Positions 33,486-42,225 of a stretch of DNA of 47,929 bases are shown here, piece after piece. The notes under the pieces are model-generated. The model ran no database searches. It was given only the letters and a program-made list of their open reading frames with translations, and was not told the origin of the DNA. Where the stretch lies: positions 1 through 47,929 of the forward strand of contig CALXOW010000019.1 of NCBI GenBank assembly GCA_944390115.1, written 5' to 3'. Positions within the stretch are counted from its first letter, which is position 1; each line of letters opens with the position of its first letter. Position numbers and translations under genes: made by a program. This stretch comes from an uncultured Anaerobiospirillum sp. GTDB lineage: Bacteria > Pseudomonadota > Gammaproteobacteria > Enterobacterales > Succinivibrionaceae.

Positions 33486-35567
33486 CTACTCGGTTGGAGC
33501 GGGACTTTGCTCGCTGTGCGGGGCTAGGTCCTTGAGCTTGCGCCATAAGGTGACGCGGTTGATGCCGAGCATGGCGCACACCTCCTTGGCGCTCTTGTGG
33601 CGCAAGAGCTCCTTGAGCACCGCGTACTCGACGTCGCGCAGCGAAAAGCCTGGCTTGAAGCTGAGCTTAAAGGAGGTATTGCCCGCATCGTCGATGCGGC
33701 TGTCATTGCCCTCGGTCCCTAAGGCCGCTTGCATCAGATCGTGGTTATCAAAGCTATGGCTGGTCAGGCCCCCTGGGAGCACGCCTGGGGCCGGGGTAGT
33801 GACGCTCGGGACGGCTGGGGCGGTCAGGCTCATCGGGTTCATGGTGAGCGGCAGCGGGGTGGCGCGCTGCTCATTTAAGCCCATCACGTCGCGGATGGTC
33901 TGCAAGGTAATGTGCGGACCGTAGAGCGTGACGGCTTCAGCGACATTGCGCAGCTCACGAATATTGCCCAGCCATTGATAGGTGTTAAGCAGGGTCACGA
34001 CCTCGGGATCGATCACCAATTGCTGGCCCTTGGCCTTACCTAAGAAGCGCTTGACGTAGGTGGTAAAGAGCTCGAGGATGTCGAGTGGACGCGCTCTTAA
34101 TGGTGGCACCATGAGCGAGAGCACGTTGACGCGATAGTAGAGGTCGAGGCGGAACGTGCCTTGCTGGGCCATTTGCAGCAGGTCGCGGTTGGTGGCGCAA
34201 ATCACGCGTACATCAAGCGGAATGATCTTATCGTCGCCCACGCGCATCACCTCGCGCTCTTGCAGCACACGCAAGAGGCGGCTTTGCACGTCTAACGAGA
34301 GCTCGCCGATTTCATCTAAGAAGATGGTGCCGTGATTGGCCAGCTCAAATAAGCCCTTTTTGCCGTGCTTGCGCGCGCCGGTGAAGGCGCCTTCGGCGTA
34401 GCCAAAGAGCTCACTTTCAATCAAGGAGGCCGGGAGCGACGCGCAGTTTAAGGAGACAAAGGCTTCGCTCTTGCGCGTGGAGTGATTGTGCATCGACTGG
34501 GCGAGCACTTCCTTACCCACGCCGGTCTCGCCGTAGATCAGGACAGTCGAATCGGTACGGGCAAAGAGCTTGGCGCGCTCGACTAGGGCAAACATGCTCG
34601 GGTCTTTGACGATCATGGCATTGAAGGTCGTCTTGGCGATGAGACCCTTGGTGATATTGTGGCGGCGCAAGCTGTGCTCATTGCTCTCGATGGCACTTGC
34701 TTCTTGCAAGACCACGACATAATTGTCAATGTCGGTGTCAGGGAAGATAAAGTGCATTGTGTGCATGAGTAGCTGGCTTTGCCCGATGGCCACCACCGTA
34801 TGGACATTGCGGGTGGACTCAAAGAGCGGCTGGAGCGTTTCGTACCATTGCTCTAGGTTGTAATCTTTGAGGATTTTGTCCGCCAGGGCATTGTGAAACA
34901 CGGTCTCGTGCTTCTTATTGAAGATAATCAGGCCCTCTTGGATATTGTCGATAATGAGATCAAGGCGCGTTAACTGTAAGCGCTTGACCTTCTCTAAGTG
35001 GAGAATGCGGCGTGCAGCATTGATCGCCGTGCTAAAGGCGAGCTCGGAGATCGAAAAGATGCGGCAGCGTAAGTTAGGGTAGCGCTGCTTGATATAGCCT
35101 GCGGCCAAGGCGCCCGTGACGACAGCGTCACACTTACCTAGAATGCCATCACCTAAGACTAGCGGGATTTCGCGATCTTCGTGCACCGGGTAGAGCTTAA
35201 GCTCGATTTCCTGCTGCTCGATCCAGTGCATGCTAAAGGCCTGATATTGGTAGACGATGTTCTCGTGCGCCAGTACCGCGATCTTCTTGGCGCCTTCCTG
35301 GGCTAAGACCAAGACGTCGTTTAAGATCGAGGACAGATCGGGATTGAGCTCGAGCACCGTGACTTCAGGCCAAGTACGGAAACGGGCGGCCAGGGAACCG
35401 GAGGCAATGATCAACTGGTAGCCGGCGTGCCTTAGTTCAGCGCTGATGTTCTCATGGTATTCAAATACCTTGATCTTAAGCTGCTGCTCACCGATGAGCT
35501 TGGTCGCAAGCTGAGCTTGTTCACTGGTGGCGGCGACTAAGGCCGCTAAAGTCGTGGGTTCAACCAT
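33486..35567 (-). CDS. PrpR-type sigma-54-dependent transcriptional activator
   Basis: A 693-residue activator with the architecture of PrpR. Residues about 1-195 form the PrpR N-terminal ligand-sensing domain (for example LIIASGSLAARF, VVTGALAAGYIK). A PAS-like segment covers about 200-300 (LIIDNIQEGLIIFNKKHE). The sigma-54 AAA domain spans about 315-560, with Walker A GETGVGKE (346-353), the sigma-54 contact GAFTGA (393-398) and Walker B TIFLDE. A Fis-type helix-turn-helix lies near the C-terminus (KEVCAMLGINRVTLWRKL). A low-complexity linker (about 580-650) precedes it. It adjoins a sugar-acid-like catabolic cluster with a candidate -24/-12 promoter, so I infer it regulates that cluster in response to a cluster metabolite. 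Confidence 0.9.
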   Translation of the reverse strand: MVEPTTLAALVAATSEQAQLATKLIGEQQLKIKVFEYHENISAELRHAGYQLIIASGSLAARFRTWPEVTVLELNPDLSSILNDVLVLAQEGAKKIAVLAHENIVYQYQAFSMHWIEQQEIELKLYPVHEDREIPLVLGDGILGKCDAVVTGALAAGYIKQRYPNLRCRIFSISELAFSTAINAARRILHLEKVKRLQLTRLDLIIDNIQEGLIIFNKKHETVFHNALADKILKDYNLEQWYETLQPLFESTRNVHTVVAIGQSQLLMHTMHFIFPDTDIDNYVVVLQEASAIESNEHSLRRHNITKGLIAKTTFNAMIVKDPSMFALVERAKLFARTDSTVLIYGETGVGKEVLAQSMHNHSTRKSEAFVSLNCASLPASLIESELFGYAEGAFTGARKHGKKGLFELANHGTIFLDEIGELSLDVQSRLLRVLQEREVMRVGDDKIIPLDVRVICATNRDLLQMAQQGTFRLDLYYRVNVLSLMVPPLRARPLDILELFTTYVKRFLGKAKGQQLVIDPEVVTLLNTYQWLGNIRELRNVAEAVTLYGPHITLQTIRDVMGLNEQRATPLPLTMNPMSLTAPAVPSVTTPAPGVLPGGLTSHSFDNHDLMQAALGTEGNDSRIDDAGNTSFKLSFKPGFSLRDVEYAVLKELLRHKSAKEVCAMLGINRVTLWRKLKDLAPHSEQSPAPTE

Positions 35568-35751
35568 CGCTCCCCTTTCCCTCTACATTTTTTTTTTTCT
35601 GCACGGGGCGCAGCGCTACTTCACCCTGATACTGGCAGCGTTGCTGTGTACTCGACGCAAGCTCGGGGCTTGCACCTCAATGCTTTAAGTGACGCCGTTG
35701 GCACGGCTAAGCCACATATTATGGTTAGAACGCCAATTGCGCAAGCACAGC

Positions 35752-35775
35752 AAGCCCGATTTGATGGGCTTTTTG
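35752..35775 (+). terminator. Orphan plus-strand terminator
   Basis: AAGCCC (35752-35757) pairs with GGGCTT (35766-35771), followed by TTTTGCCTTTTTG. No plus-strand gene lies upstream, since the neighbouring gene is transcribed away. It may end a small RNA from the roughly 180-base space before it. Confidence 0.55.
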
Positions 35776-35862
35776 CCTTTTTGTGAGGACGAACTTATGC
35801 GACTTACGCTTAAACATGCCCGCCACTTACAGGCTTAAATTTATAGCTCAAAAAACGAAAAT

Positions 35863-35890
35863 GGAGAGTACCACTTACGTAGCACCCTCC
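35863..35890 (-). terminator. Possible terminator of the hydroxyacid dehydrogenase gene
   Basis: On the minus strand an imperfect hairpin (GGAG/CTCC outer stem with internal mismatches) is followed by ATTTTCGTTTTTTG. The T-rich run is good; the stem is weak. Confidence 0.4.
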
Positions 35891-35943
35891 TTTAAGCTTG
35901 GGCTTAGGGCTTAACTCTAGTTTGAGCTAGGCTCTAATTGCGC

Positions 35944-36912
35944 TTAGAGCTTGTTGACTGGGCAACGTGGAGCCTGACCTAAGGCACCGCGTACTGCTTC
36001 CTCAGCGCACTTGGTCTTGAGGTCGGAGGCTGCCTCGACAGCGTACCAGGCCATGTGTGGGGTGATGATGATGTTCTCAACCTTGCGTAATGGGCTGTCG
36101 GCGACTAATGGCTCGGTGCAGGTAACGTCGATACCAGCAGCGGTTAAGTGGCCCGAAGCAACGGCCTCAGCTAAATCAGGCTCGTTGACTAAGCCACCAC
36201 GCGAAACGTTGATGAAGAAGGAACCTTGCTTCATCTTGGCGAAGTTGGCCTTGTTCATGAAGTGCTGATTGTCAGCGTTTAAGCCGCAGTGTAAGGAGAT
36301 GACATCGGCACGGCTTAAGACGTCGTCTAAGCTGTCGCACAGCTCGACAAAGCCTAACTCGTGGTCGTGCTTGGCGTGATCGTAGTTGATGTCGTAGGCG
36401 ATAACCTTGCAGCCTAAGGCGTGAACGCGCTTGGCAAAGGCCGAGCCGATGCGGCCGACGCCGATAATGCCGACGGTTAAGGTCGAGATACGGCGTACTG
36501 GGATGTAACGGGCATAATCCCAAATACCGGCACGAACTTCGGCGTTAGCCTTGCCGACCTTGCGGATTAACTCGAGCATTAATGATAAGGCGTGATCAGC
36601 GACCTCAAAGGTGCCGTAGTCTGGGACGTTGCAGACCTGAACGCCATGGCGGGTGGCAGCATCTAAGTCGACATTGTCGACGCCGACGCCGTAACGGACG
36701 ACCATCTTGAGGTTAGGCAGAGCGGCAAAGACCTTCTCGGTGAATGGAGCGTACTGGTTGCACACAGCAGTAGCGTCTTGCAGCTTGGCAATTAAGTCGT
36801 CCTCAGTCTTGCACTGGACTAACTCAAATGGCACCCCGGCCTTCTCAAAGACCGCAGTTTCCTCGTTGATGTTATCGTGATCGCAATCGGTGATGTAAAT
36901 CTTGGCTGACAT
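35944..36912 (-). CDS. D-2-hydroxyacid dehydrogenase
   Basis: A 322-residue NAD-dependent dehydrogenase of the D-isomer-specific 2-hydroxyacid (phosphoglycerate/glyoxylate reductase, CtBP-like) family. The NAD-binding motif is VGIIGVGRIGSAF (147-159). The catalytic set is visible as Arg238 in NVSRGGLVN, Glu267 in CTEPL and His286 in TPHMAW. It presumably reduces a 2-keto acid, or oxidises a 2-hydroxy acid, formed in the neighbouring pathway; the substrate cannot be read from the sequence. GAGGA precedes the ATG. It lies 185 bases downstream of the SDR gene on the same strand. Confidence 0.9.
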   Translation of the reverse strand: MSAKIYITDCDHDNINEETAVFEKAGVPFELVQCKTEDDLIAKLQDATAVCNQYAPFTEKVFAALPNLKMVVRYGVGVDNVDLDAATRHGVQVCNVPDYGTFEVADHALSLMLELIRKVGKANAEVRAGIWDYARYIPVRRISTLTVGIIGVGRIGSAFAKRVHALGCKVIAYDINYDHAKHDHELGFVELCDSLDDVLSRADVISLHCGLNADNQHFMNKANFAKMKQGSFFINVSRGGLVNEPDLAEAVASGHLTAAGIDVTCTEPLVADSPLRKVENIIITPHMAWYAVEAASDLKTKCAEEAVRGALGQAPRCPVNKL

Positions 36913-37097
36913 GGGATGTCCTCAGCAAAAAGGTAAAAACTCTTGTCTCAACGTAGCTCAAGGCTGCGCCAACAGCGCTACTTTGGCAGTGTTGCTGCGA
37001 ATGTGCGCGCACGTTCACGTGCGTGCTGGCCTTGAGCCCGTGAAATTAACTTGAGGCGGGGCGGCGCTCAGTTCGATCGATTGAATCGTCTGATGGC

Positions 37098-37850
37098 TTA
37101 CAGCGAGGCTAGGATGCCGCCGTCCACGGCCAGAACTTGGCCGGTGATGAAATTAGCGCCTGGGGTAGCAAAGAAGAGGGCAGCTGCCGCAACTTCTTCT
37201 GGCTTGCCCCAACGGCCTTGTGGGGTGCGGTCACAGATAAACTTGTTGAACTTCTCGTCCTCGATTAAGGCGGTGTTCATCTCAGTTGCAATGTAACCTG
37301 GGACAATGGCGTTAGCTTGGATGTTGTACTTGGCCCACTCGATAGCGATAGCGCGGGTAAACATCTTGATGCCGCCCTTGGAGGCGGTGTAAGCGGCGAT
37401 CGTTGGGCGGGCGATCTCGCTCATGAGCGAGGCGATATTGACGATCTTGCCGCCCTTGTCCTTCATAAACTCAAAGCAGGCTTGCGTGATGAGGAAGGCA
37501 CCGGTTAAGTTGACATCCATGACCTTATTCCACGACTCCAAGGAGAAGGTCTCTAATGGCTCGCGGATATTGATGCCCGCGCAGTTAACTAAGATATCGA
37601 TCGTTAAGCCCTGAGCCTTGATCTGCTCAAAGGCAGCGGCGATCGAGTCCTTATTGCCGACATCGCAGGCGATCGGATGCACGCGGCCTTGGTGCTCCTT
37701 ATCGATCTGAGCGCAGGCCTCTTTGAGCTTCTGCTCATTGCGCGCCATGATAATCAAGGTGGCGCCTTCCTGATAGTAAAGCTCGCTGATAGCACGGCCA
37801 ATACCACGGCTACCACCAGTGATCAGCGCAGTCTTACCTTCTAACACCAT
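37098..37850 (-). CDS. Short-chain dehydrogenase/reductase, gluconate 5-dehydrogenase-like
   Basis: A 250-residue classical SDR: the cofactor motif TGGSRGIG (11-18), NCAG (89-92), and the catalytic Ser141 or Ser144 with Tyr154 and Lys158 in AAYTASKGG. The C-terminal pattern TPQGRWGKPEEVAAAALF and FITGQVLAVDGG resembles gluconate 5-dehydrogenase (IdnO/Gno) and KduD, which act on sugar acids. The exact substrate is unknown. The start is supported by GAGG upstream. Together with the hydroxyacid dehydrogenase it forms the leftward arm of the cluster. Confidence 0.9.
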   Translation of the reverse strand: MVLEGKTALITGGSRGIGRAISELYYQEGATLIIMARNEQKLKEACAQIDKEHQGRVHPIACDVGNKDSIAAAFEQIKAQGLTIDILVNCAGINIREPLETFSLESWNKVMDVNLTGAFLITQACFEFMKDKGGKIVNIASLMSEIARPTIAAYTASKGGIKMFTRAIAIEWAKYNIQANAIVPGYIATEMNTALIEDEKFNKFICDRTPQGRWGKPEEVAAAALFFATPGANFITGQVLAVDGGILASL

Positions 37851-37923
37851 AAACCAATCCTCAAACTTACTAATGTTCGTGACCTACGGGCGCGCGCAGC
37901 GCACTGCACCGCGCAGGTGCTAA

Positions 37924-38255
37924 GACCTACGATACCGTTAGGTCGCACTCCGTTCTTTTGCTGCAACTCTTTGTTTCGTTATTGCAACAAAAGCGCGGTA
38001 TTTTTCCTTACCCTGAGTATAGAGCACTAAGTGTGCCGACTGGTATCCCAGTGCCCTTCTTATTAAAGCTCAGTACTAAGCCCACTGCTTTAATTTGGTC
38101 TTGCATACTAGTACCACGGCCGTATGCACTTAAATTCCGCCGTTGGCCCATTACTTTAGGCTCACGACTTGGCCAAGTGCTTGCACTCGTAGGTTAAAAA
38201 CAGCATAAGGCTGCAATTTTGTTTCAAACTTGCAACAAGTTGTTACAGGTTTGAA
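37924..38255. promoter_or_regulatory. Divergent promoter region with inverted repeats and a sigma-54-type promoter
   Basis: Between the SDR and the isomerase genes lie inverted repeats 37924-37929/37939-37944 (GACCTA/TAGGTC), 37955-37966/37982-37993 (CTTTTGCTGCAA/TTGCAACAAAAG, one mismatch) and 38223-38229/38249-38255 (TTCAAAC/GTTTGAA). The motif TTGCAAC occurs near both of the last two. On the plus strand TTGGCCAAGTGCTTGCA has GG (38171-38172) and GC (38183-38184) exactly ten bases apart, the -24/-12 spacing of sigma-54 promoters, about 100 bases before the isomerase start. The 37955-37993 repeat, about 180 bases upstream, is a reasonable activator site. Confidence 0.55.
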
Positions 38256-38285
38256 GGAGCGGTTGCACGGTTTAGGAGGTTGGTT

Positions 38286-39116
38286 GTGATCACAATTGGC
38301 GTGCGGGCCCACGATTTTGGTAAAGCCCACCCCGATGAACTCTTTGCTCAGATTGCTGATGCCGGTTTTGAGTGCATTCAGCTGGCAATGCCTAAGGCTA
38401 TTGCCGGTATCTCCAGCTTCGATGAGGTCAATGCCGCGACGGTGCGTGACATTGACCGGGCGTTAAATCGCACCGGGCTCAAGCTGGCGGTCTTAGGCTG
38501 CTACTTTGATTTGAGCACCGCAGATCCCGAGAAGAGCGCCTATATCACGGCGACTACGCGTAAGGTCATGACCATCGCCCAAGACTTGGGCGCCTATTGC
38601 GTGGCCTCCGAGAGCTCTGGCTGCATCGTCCCCAAGGATGACTTAGCCGCCTTTGAGCGCTTGGTCACCCAGGTCAAATCGCATCTTGAGATTGCCCGTG
38701 AGCTGAAAATGCCTTATTGCTTAGAGCCGGTGTACTACCATGCCTTAAACAGCAAGGAGCGCGTTTTAGAGTTAAAGCGCCGCTTAGGGGCTGATTACTT
38801 AGAGCTCATCTACGATCCTACCAATTTGATGGACCCACAGTACCTTGAGACCCAAGAGGAGTACATCGCCTCGTGTCTCACGGCCTTTGAGCCTATGACC
38901 ACGGTTTACCATGTCAAAGACTTCCACGTCGGCCCTGATACCACCCATGGTTATCAGCGCTGCCGCTTAGGTGATGGCAGCCTCAAGACTCAGACGCTCC
39001 ATGACTTCTTTAGCGCCCGCCGTCAGGCCAACCTCTTTGTCATCCGTGAGGAATTAGCACCAGCTGACGCCACCTTTGAGGTCGATTACCTCAAGCGTTT
39101 AGTCGGCCGCGCCTAA
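38286..39116 (+). CDS. Sugar phosphate isomerase/epimerase-like TIM barrel
   Basis: A 276-residue protein of the xylose isomerase-like TIM-barrel (AP endonuclease 2) superfamily, which includes IolE/IolI, OtnI-like and other sugar isomerases and epimerases. Visible metal-site-type segments are YCLEPVYYH, ELIYDPTNLMDP, TVYHVKDFH and the terminal VIREEL. The start is GTG at 38286, set by AGGAGG seven bases upstream; a TTG two codons earlier overlaps the ribosome site. It follows the candidate sigma-54 promoter and belongs to the same cluster as the two dehydrogenases and the RpiB-like gene. The reaction is not predictable. Confidence 0.85.
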   Translation: MITIGVRAHDFGKAHPDELFAQIADAGFECIQLAMPKAIAGISSFDEVNAATVRDIDRALNRTGLKLAVLGCYFDLSTADPEKSAYITATTRKVMTIAQDLGAYCVASESSGCIVPKDDLAAFERLVTQVKSHLEIARELKMPYCLEPVYYHALNSKERVLELKRRLGADYLELIYDPTNLMDPQYLETQEEYIASCLTAFEPMTTVYHVKDFHVGPDTTHGYQRCRLGDGSLKTQTLHDFFSARRQANLFVIREELAPADATFEVDYLKRLVGRA

Positions 39117-39248
39117 CTCACCACTCAAGCTGGGGGGCACCTCACAGGCCTAAACTCTACAGGATTAAACCTTACAGGCTTTACCTGTGAACAGGCTGAC
39201 CCCAGTTCGTGGCATTGTAGCCACAATTAAGTCCGGATTTTGTGACTT

Positions 39249-39375
39249 GAGAAACATTTCAGAAACGTGAAACGCAAGAAATGTTTCTCGAGCAAAATTG
39301 AGCGCGATTTTAGCACAAAGGTGATAAAATCGCAGTTATCAGATTGTATTTGTTTGTTTTGTCAGGAAACGTTTC
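39249..39375. promoter_or_regulatory. Three nested operator-like palindromes upstream of the RpiB-like gene
   Basis: A perfect 12-bp inverted repeat, GAGAAACATTTC (39249-39260) and GAAATGTTTCTC (39278-39289), is followed by a perfect 9-bp one, GCGATTTTA (39304-39312) and TAAAATCGC (39325-39333). The palindrome GAAACGTTTC (39366-39375) abuts the ATG itself. GAAAC half-sites recur within the first repeat. The last palindrome resembles LacI-family operators. Repression at the start codon and activation upstream are both plausible. No LacI-type gene is in the window. Confidence 0.65.
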
Positions 39376-40008
39376 ATGAAGATCGGTTTAATCTTAGAGA
39401 ACTCGCAAGCTGCCAAGAACCCAATCGTCTATGAGGAGTTAAAGCGCGCCGCTGACGCTCACGGTCACGAAGTTATCAACTTCGGCATGTACTCGGCTGA
39501 TGACAAGCGCCGCTTAACCTACGTCATGAACGGTCTGTTAGCCTCCTTAGTCTTAAACTGCAAGGTGGTTGACTTCGTCGTTACTGGTTGCGGTACCGGT
39601 GAGGGTGCTTGCTTAGCTTGCAACGCTTTCCCAGGCGTTCAGTGCGGTCACGTCACCAACCCAGTTGACGCTTACCTCTTCACCCAGGTTAACGGCGGCA
39701 ACGCTATCGCTCTGCCATATGCCCAGAACTATGGCTGGGGCGGCGAGCTCAACTTACGCTACACCTTTGAGAAGCTCTTCGTTGCTCCTTTCGGCGGCGG
39801 CTACCCAGTTGAGCGTCGTGAGGCTGAGCAGGCCAACGCTAAGATCTTGACCCAAGTTAAGACCGTTACCCACCGTCCATTAATCGAGGTCTTAAAGGGC
39901 TTAGACAAGGACTTCGTCAAGACCACTATCGACGATCCAAAGTTTGCTGAGCTCTTCTATCCAAATTGCCAAGACGCTGAAGTTGCTGCTTTCTTAAAGA
40001 GCCTCTAA
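39376..40008 (+). CDS. RpiB/LacA/LacB-family sugar-phosphate isomerase
   Basis: A 210-residue member of the RpiB family, which interconverts aldose and ketose phosphates. The key segment VTGCGTGEGACLACNAFPGVQ (70-90) matches the RpiB active-site loop, with Cys72 at the position of the catalytic cysteine. It is longer than E. coli RpiB (149), with a C-terminal extension from about 150. The short ribosome site AGGA overlaps an operator-like palindrome, so regulator binding could affect initiation. Codon use looks highly biased, as in strongly expressed genes. It is the last gene of the rightward arm of the cluster and ends at a strong terminator. Confidence 0.85.
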   Translation: MKIGLILENSQAAKNPIVYEELKRAADAHGHEVINFGMYSADDKRRLTYVMNGLLASLVLNCKVVDFVVTGCGTGEGACLACNAFPGVQCGHVTNPVDAYLFTQVNGGNAIALPYAQNYGWGGELNLRYTFEKLFVAPFGGGYPVERREAEQANAKILTQVKTVTHRPLIEVLKGLDKDFVKTTIDDPKFAELFYPNCQDAEVAAFLKSL

Positions 40009-40072
40009 GCAGCAAGCGCAGTAAAGCGTATCCTCGCGCCATTATCTCCAGCGCGTGAAAACTTTTAGCTCA

Positions 40073-40107
40073 AACCACCAGGAATCGTGCGTTCTTGGTG
40101 GTTTTTT
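40073..40107 (+). terminator. Terminator of the RpiB-like gene
   Basis: AACCACCAGGAA (40073-40084) pairs with TTCTTGGTGGTT (40092-40103) with one G-U pair, followed by TTTT. Confidence 0.9.
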
Positions 40108-40241
40108 CTTGCCTGATCGGGGCCTGTTATAATGGGGCGGCGCGTGGCATAGGATGTGCTTTGCTGTGCGCTTGCCGCACGGAGGCGGCACGGCTTGCCG
40201 CAAGGGTAAGCGTTGGTTTGGTTAGCTTATGAGGATGCGGC

Positions 40242-42107
40242 ATGACGCTATCACTGGTGGTTGATAACCCCTACCGGGTGTTGGGGGCGGGTACCCAAGT
40301 TAAAAACGCGGTGTTAGCGGCTAACTACAAGACCTTAATGAACCAGGCCTTAAAGGGCAATACGGTCGGGGCGTTAAAGCAGGATATGCCGGGCTTAATT
40401 AAGCCGCCGCTACGTACGCCCCGGCGCCTGGATTTAGCTAAAAGTGAGCTGATGTCCGCGCGCGGCCGCATCTTCCACGGCCTGTTTTGGCTCATGGATG
40501 CCACGCGCGTCGATCACGCCGCGCTATATAACCTTGCCTCCGGTAAGCGGGATCAAGCGGTCAAGCTGTGGCAATCCCAGCCGAGCTTTTCTTCCTACAT
40601 CAACCTAGCGGTCTTAGCCTTAATTGAAGATCGCTTTGATGATGCAGCCACGCTCTATAGCCGCTGCCTGCAAGATGAAGAGCTGACCCAAGGTTTAGTC
40701 CATTGCCTGATTGGCGATAATTTCAAGATCAAGGGTCCCTTTGTCTTAAGCAAGGTGCTCGAGGAGTTAAACCAAGCCAAGGAAGAAAAAGAGCGCGAGG
40801 ACAACATCGACGAGCGCAGCTTGGTCGGTGGGGGCCATGGCATCATGAACCAAGAAGGCCATGCCGAGCGTATGGCCAAGCGCATTCACTTGGTGCCCGA
40901 TGTCCCACGCTTCAATCTGCGCGACAAGCTCCACTTAAAGAAGCAAGCTTCGAGCTTTGATCGCCACCTCAATGAGGAGCTCAACGATCTGCTCGAGCGC
41001 ATTGCGCGCATCAATTCCGAGCATGGCATGGAGGGCGATTTTGTCGAGGTTGAGCTCAATGCCAATCCGGCGGCGCAAATGGCCTTAAGCGAGATTTCGC
41101 GCTTCTTGAGCAACAATAATGCGCTTATGATCACCTTCCGCGAGCGCTGCGTGCAGGCCCGTGAGCGCACCATGTTCCTAGATTACATCTACAACTTGGT
41201 TTCGATCACACACTACGTGTTCCACCTGTACGCCACGGAGCTTGGGCGCGAATACACCCCGGCCTTAGTGCAGCAACTGCGCTCAATGATCGGCAAGCTC
41301 AAGCGCCTGTATCTGCGCCAGCACTCTGACGACATCGACTATCTCATCGGCTCCTTAGGGCGCGTGGTCGATGCCCTGCCTTACTACCATCAGGTGGCGA
41401 GCAGCTTTGAGAAGTTCTATCTGTTAAGCGATGACCAGCAGCTCATCCCGAACTTCTACAGCTTCCATGAGCAGTGCCAGAAGATCTTAAACGACTTCAA
41501 CCACGTCTTTGGCAGTCGGCGCTCTTACGCTGATTGCAGCGTTCACCTGCAAGACATGATCGTGCGCTACAACGTCTCGTTCATGTTGGTCTTGGTTAAC
41601 CTCGCCTTGCAATATCGTCCAAAGCGCTTGCAGCACTTAAACGAAACCACCTCGCGCGCGGTGGAGATGGAGCTGAGGGACGCCGAAAGCCGCATGGCTG
41701 CTGAAGCCAAGATCGCAGCACGCAAGGGCGAGTCGGGGGCCTTAGTGGTTGCCAGCACCCCAGCGCCGGATAATGCCAAGGACGAGGCCAAGGAAGGAGC
41801 TAAGGGCGGTCTTGATAAGGCCGCACGTAAACTCCAAGAGGAAAAGGAGCGCCAAAAGCGGGAAAAGGAGCGGCGCCGGGGCGTTTACTTCAAGCGCAAG
41901 TTGGGCAAAGAGCGCAGCCGCTTCAAGCAGATTTTAGAGTCGTTCCACAGTTACTCGACCAGCTCCAATACCTTAACCTTGGTTGAGGTGACCATGCGCC
42001 AGGTCGACCGTCTGCCGCCACCAGTCAGCATCAAGGGCTTCTTGGTCCTCTTGCTTTTAATCGTGGTCGCTATCGCGGCAGTCTACCTCAACCTCTGGCT
42101 GCGTTAG
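40242..42107 (+). CDS. Tail-anchored protein with a J-like N-terminus, function unknown
   Basis: A 621-residue protein. The N-terminus, NPYRVLGAGTQVKNAVLAANYKTLM (9-33), has the NPY-x-L-x-h opening of DnaJ-like domains, but I see no HPD motif, so it should not stimulate Hsp70 in the usual way. A helical, repeat-like middle follows (about 70-450; the 100-155 stretch looks TPR-like). A Lys/Glu-rich coiled segment is at about 500-550. Near the C-terminus GFLVLLLLIVVAIAAVYLNL (about 597-616) forms one membrane helix followed by WLR, so it is probably tail-anchored with the bulk in the cytoplasm. GAGG precedes the ATG. It has its own terminator and no evident operon partners. Confidence 0.8.
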   Translation: MTLSLVVDNPYRVLGAGTQVKNAVLAANYKTLMNQALKGNTVGALKQDMPGLIKPPLRTPRRLDLAKSELMSARGRIFHGLFWLMDATRVDHAALYNLASGKRDQAVKLWQSQPSFSSYINLAVLALIEDRFDDAATLYSRCLQDEELTQGLVHCLIGDNFKIKGPFVLSKVLEELNQAKEEKEREDNIDERSLVGGGHGIMNQEGHAERMAKRIHLVPDVPRFNLRDKLHLKKQASSFDRHLNEELNDLLERIARINSEHGMEGDFVEVELNANPAAQMALSEISRFLSNNNALMITFRERCVQARERTMFLDYIYNLVSITHYVFHLYATELGREYTPALVQQLRSMIGKLKRLYLRQHSDDIDYLIGSLGRVVDALPYYHQVASSFEKFYLLSDDQQLIPNFYSFHEQCQKILNDFNHVFGSRRSYADCSVHLQDMIVRYNVSFMLVLVNLALQYRPKRLQHLNETTSRAVEMELRDAESRMAAEAKIAARKGESGALVVASTPAPDNAKDEAKEGAKGGLDKAARKLQEEKERQKREKERRRGVYFKRKLGKERSRFKQILESFHSYSTSSNTLTLVEVTMRQVDRLPPPVSIKGFLVLLLLIVVAIAAVYLNLWLR

Positions 42108-42150
42108 CCCAACGTAGCCCAAGCGCCAAGCTCAGGCGTACAGAGCAAAA

Positions 42151-42171
42151 AGCCCGCTCACAGAGCGGGCT
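42151..42171. terminator. Bidirectional terminator
   Basis: AGCCCGCTC (42151-42159) pairs with GAGCGGGCT (42163-42171), with A-rich sequence before and TTTT after. It serves the J-like gene and the convergent chemoreceptor gene. Confidence 0.9.
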
Positions 42172-42225
42172 TTTGGCCTTGCTTCCATGGGGAGGCTCAG
42201 GCCTTGAGGTAGGGGGAGGCGACCA

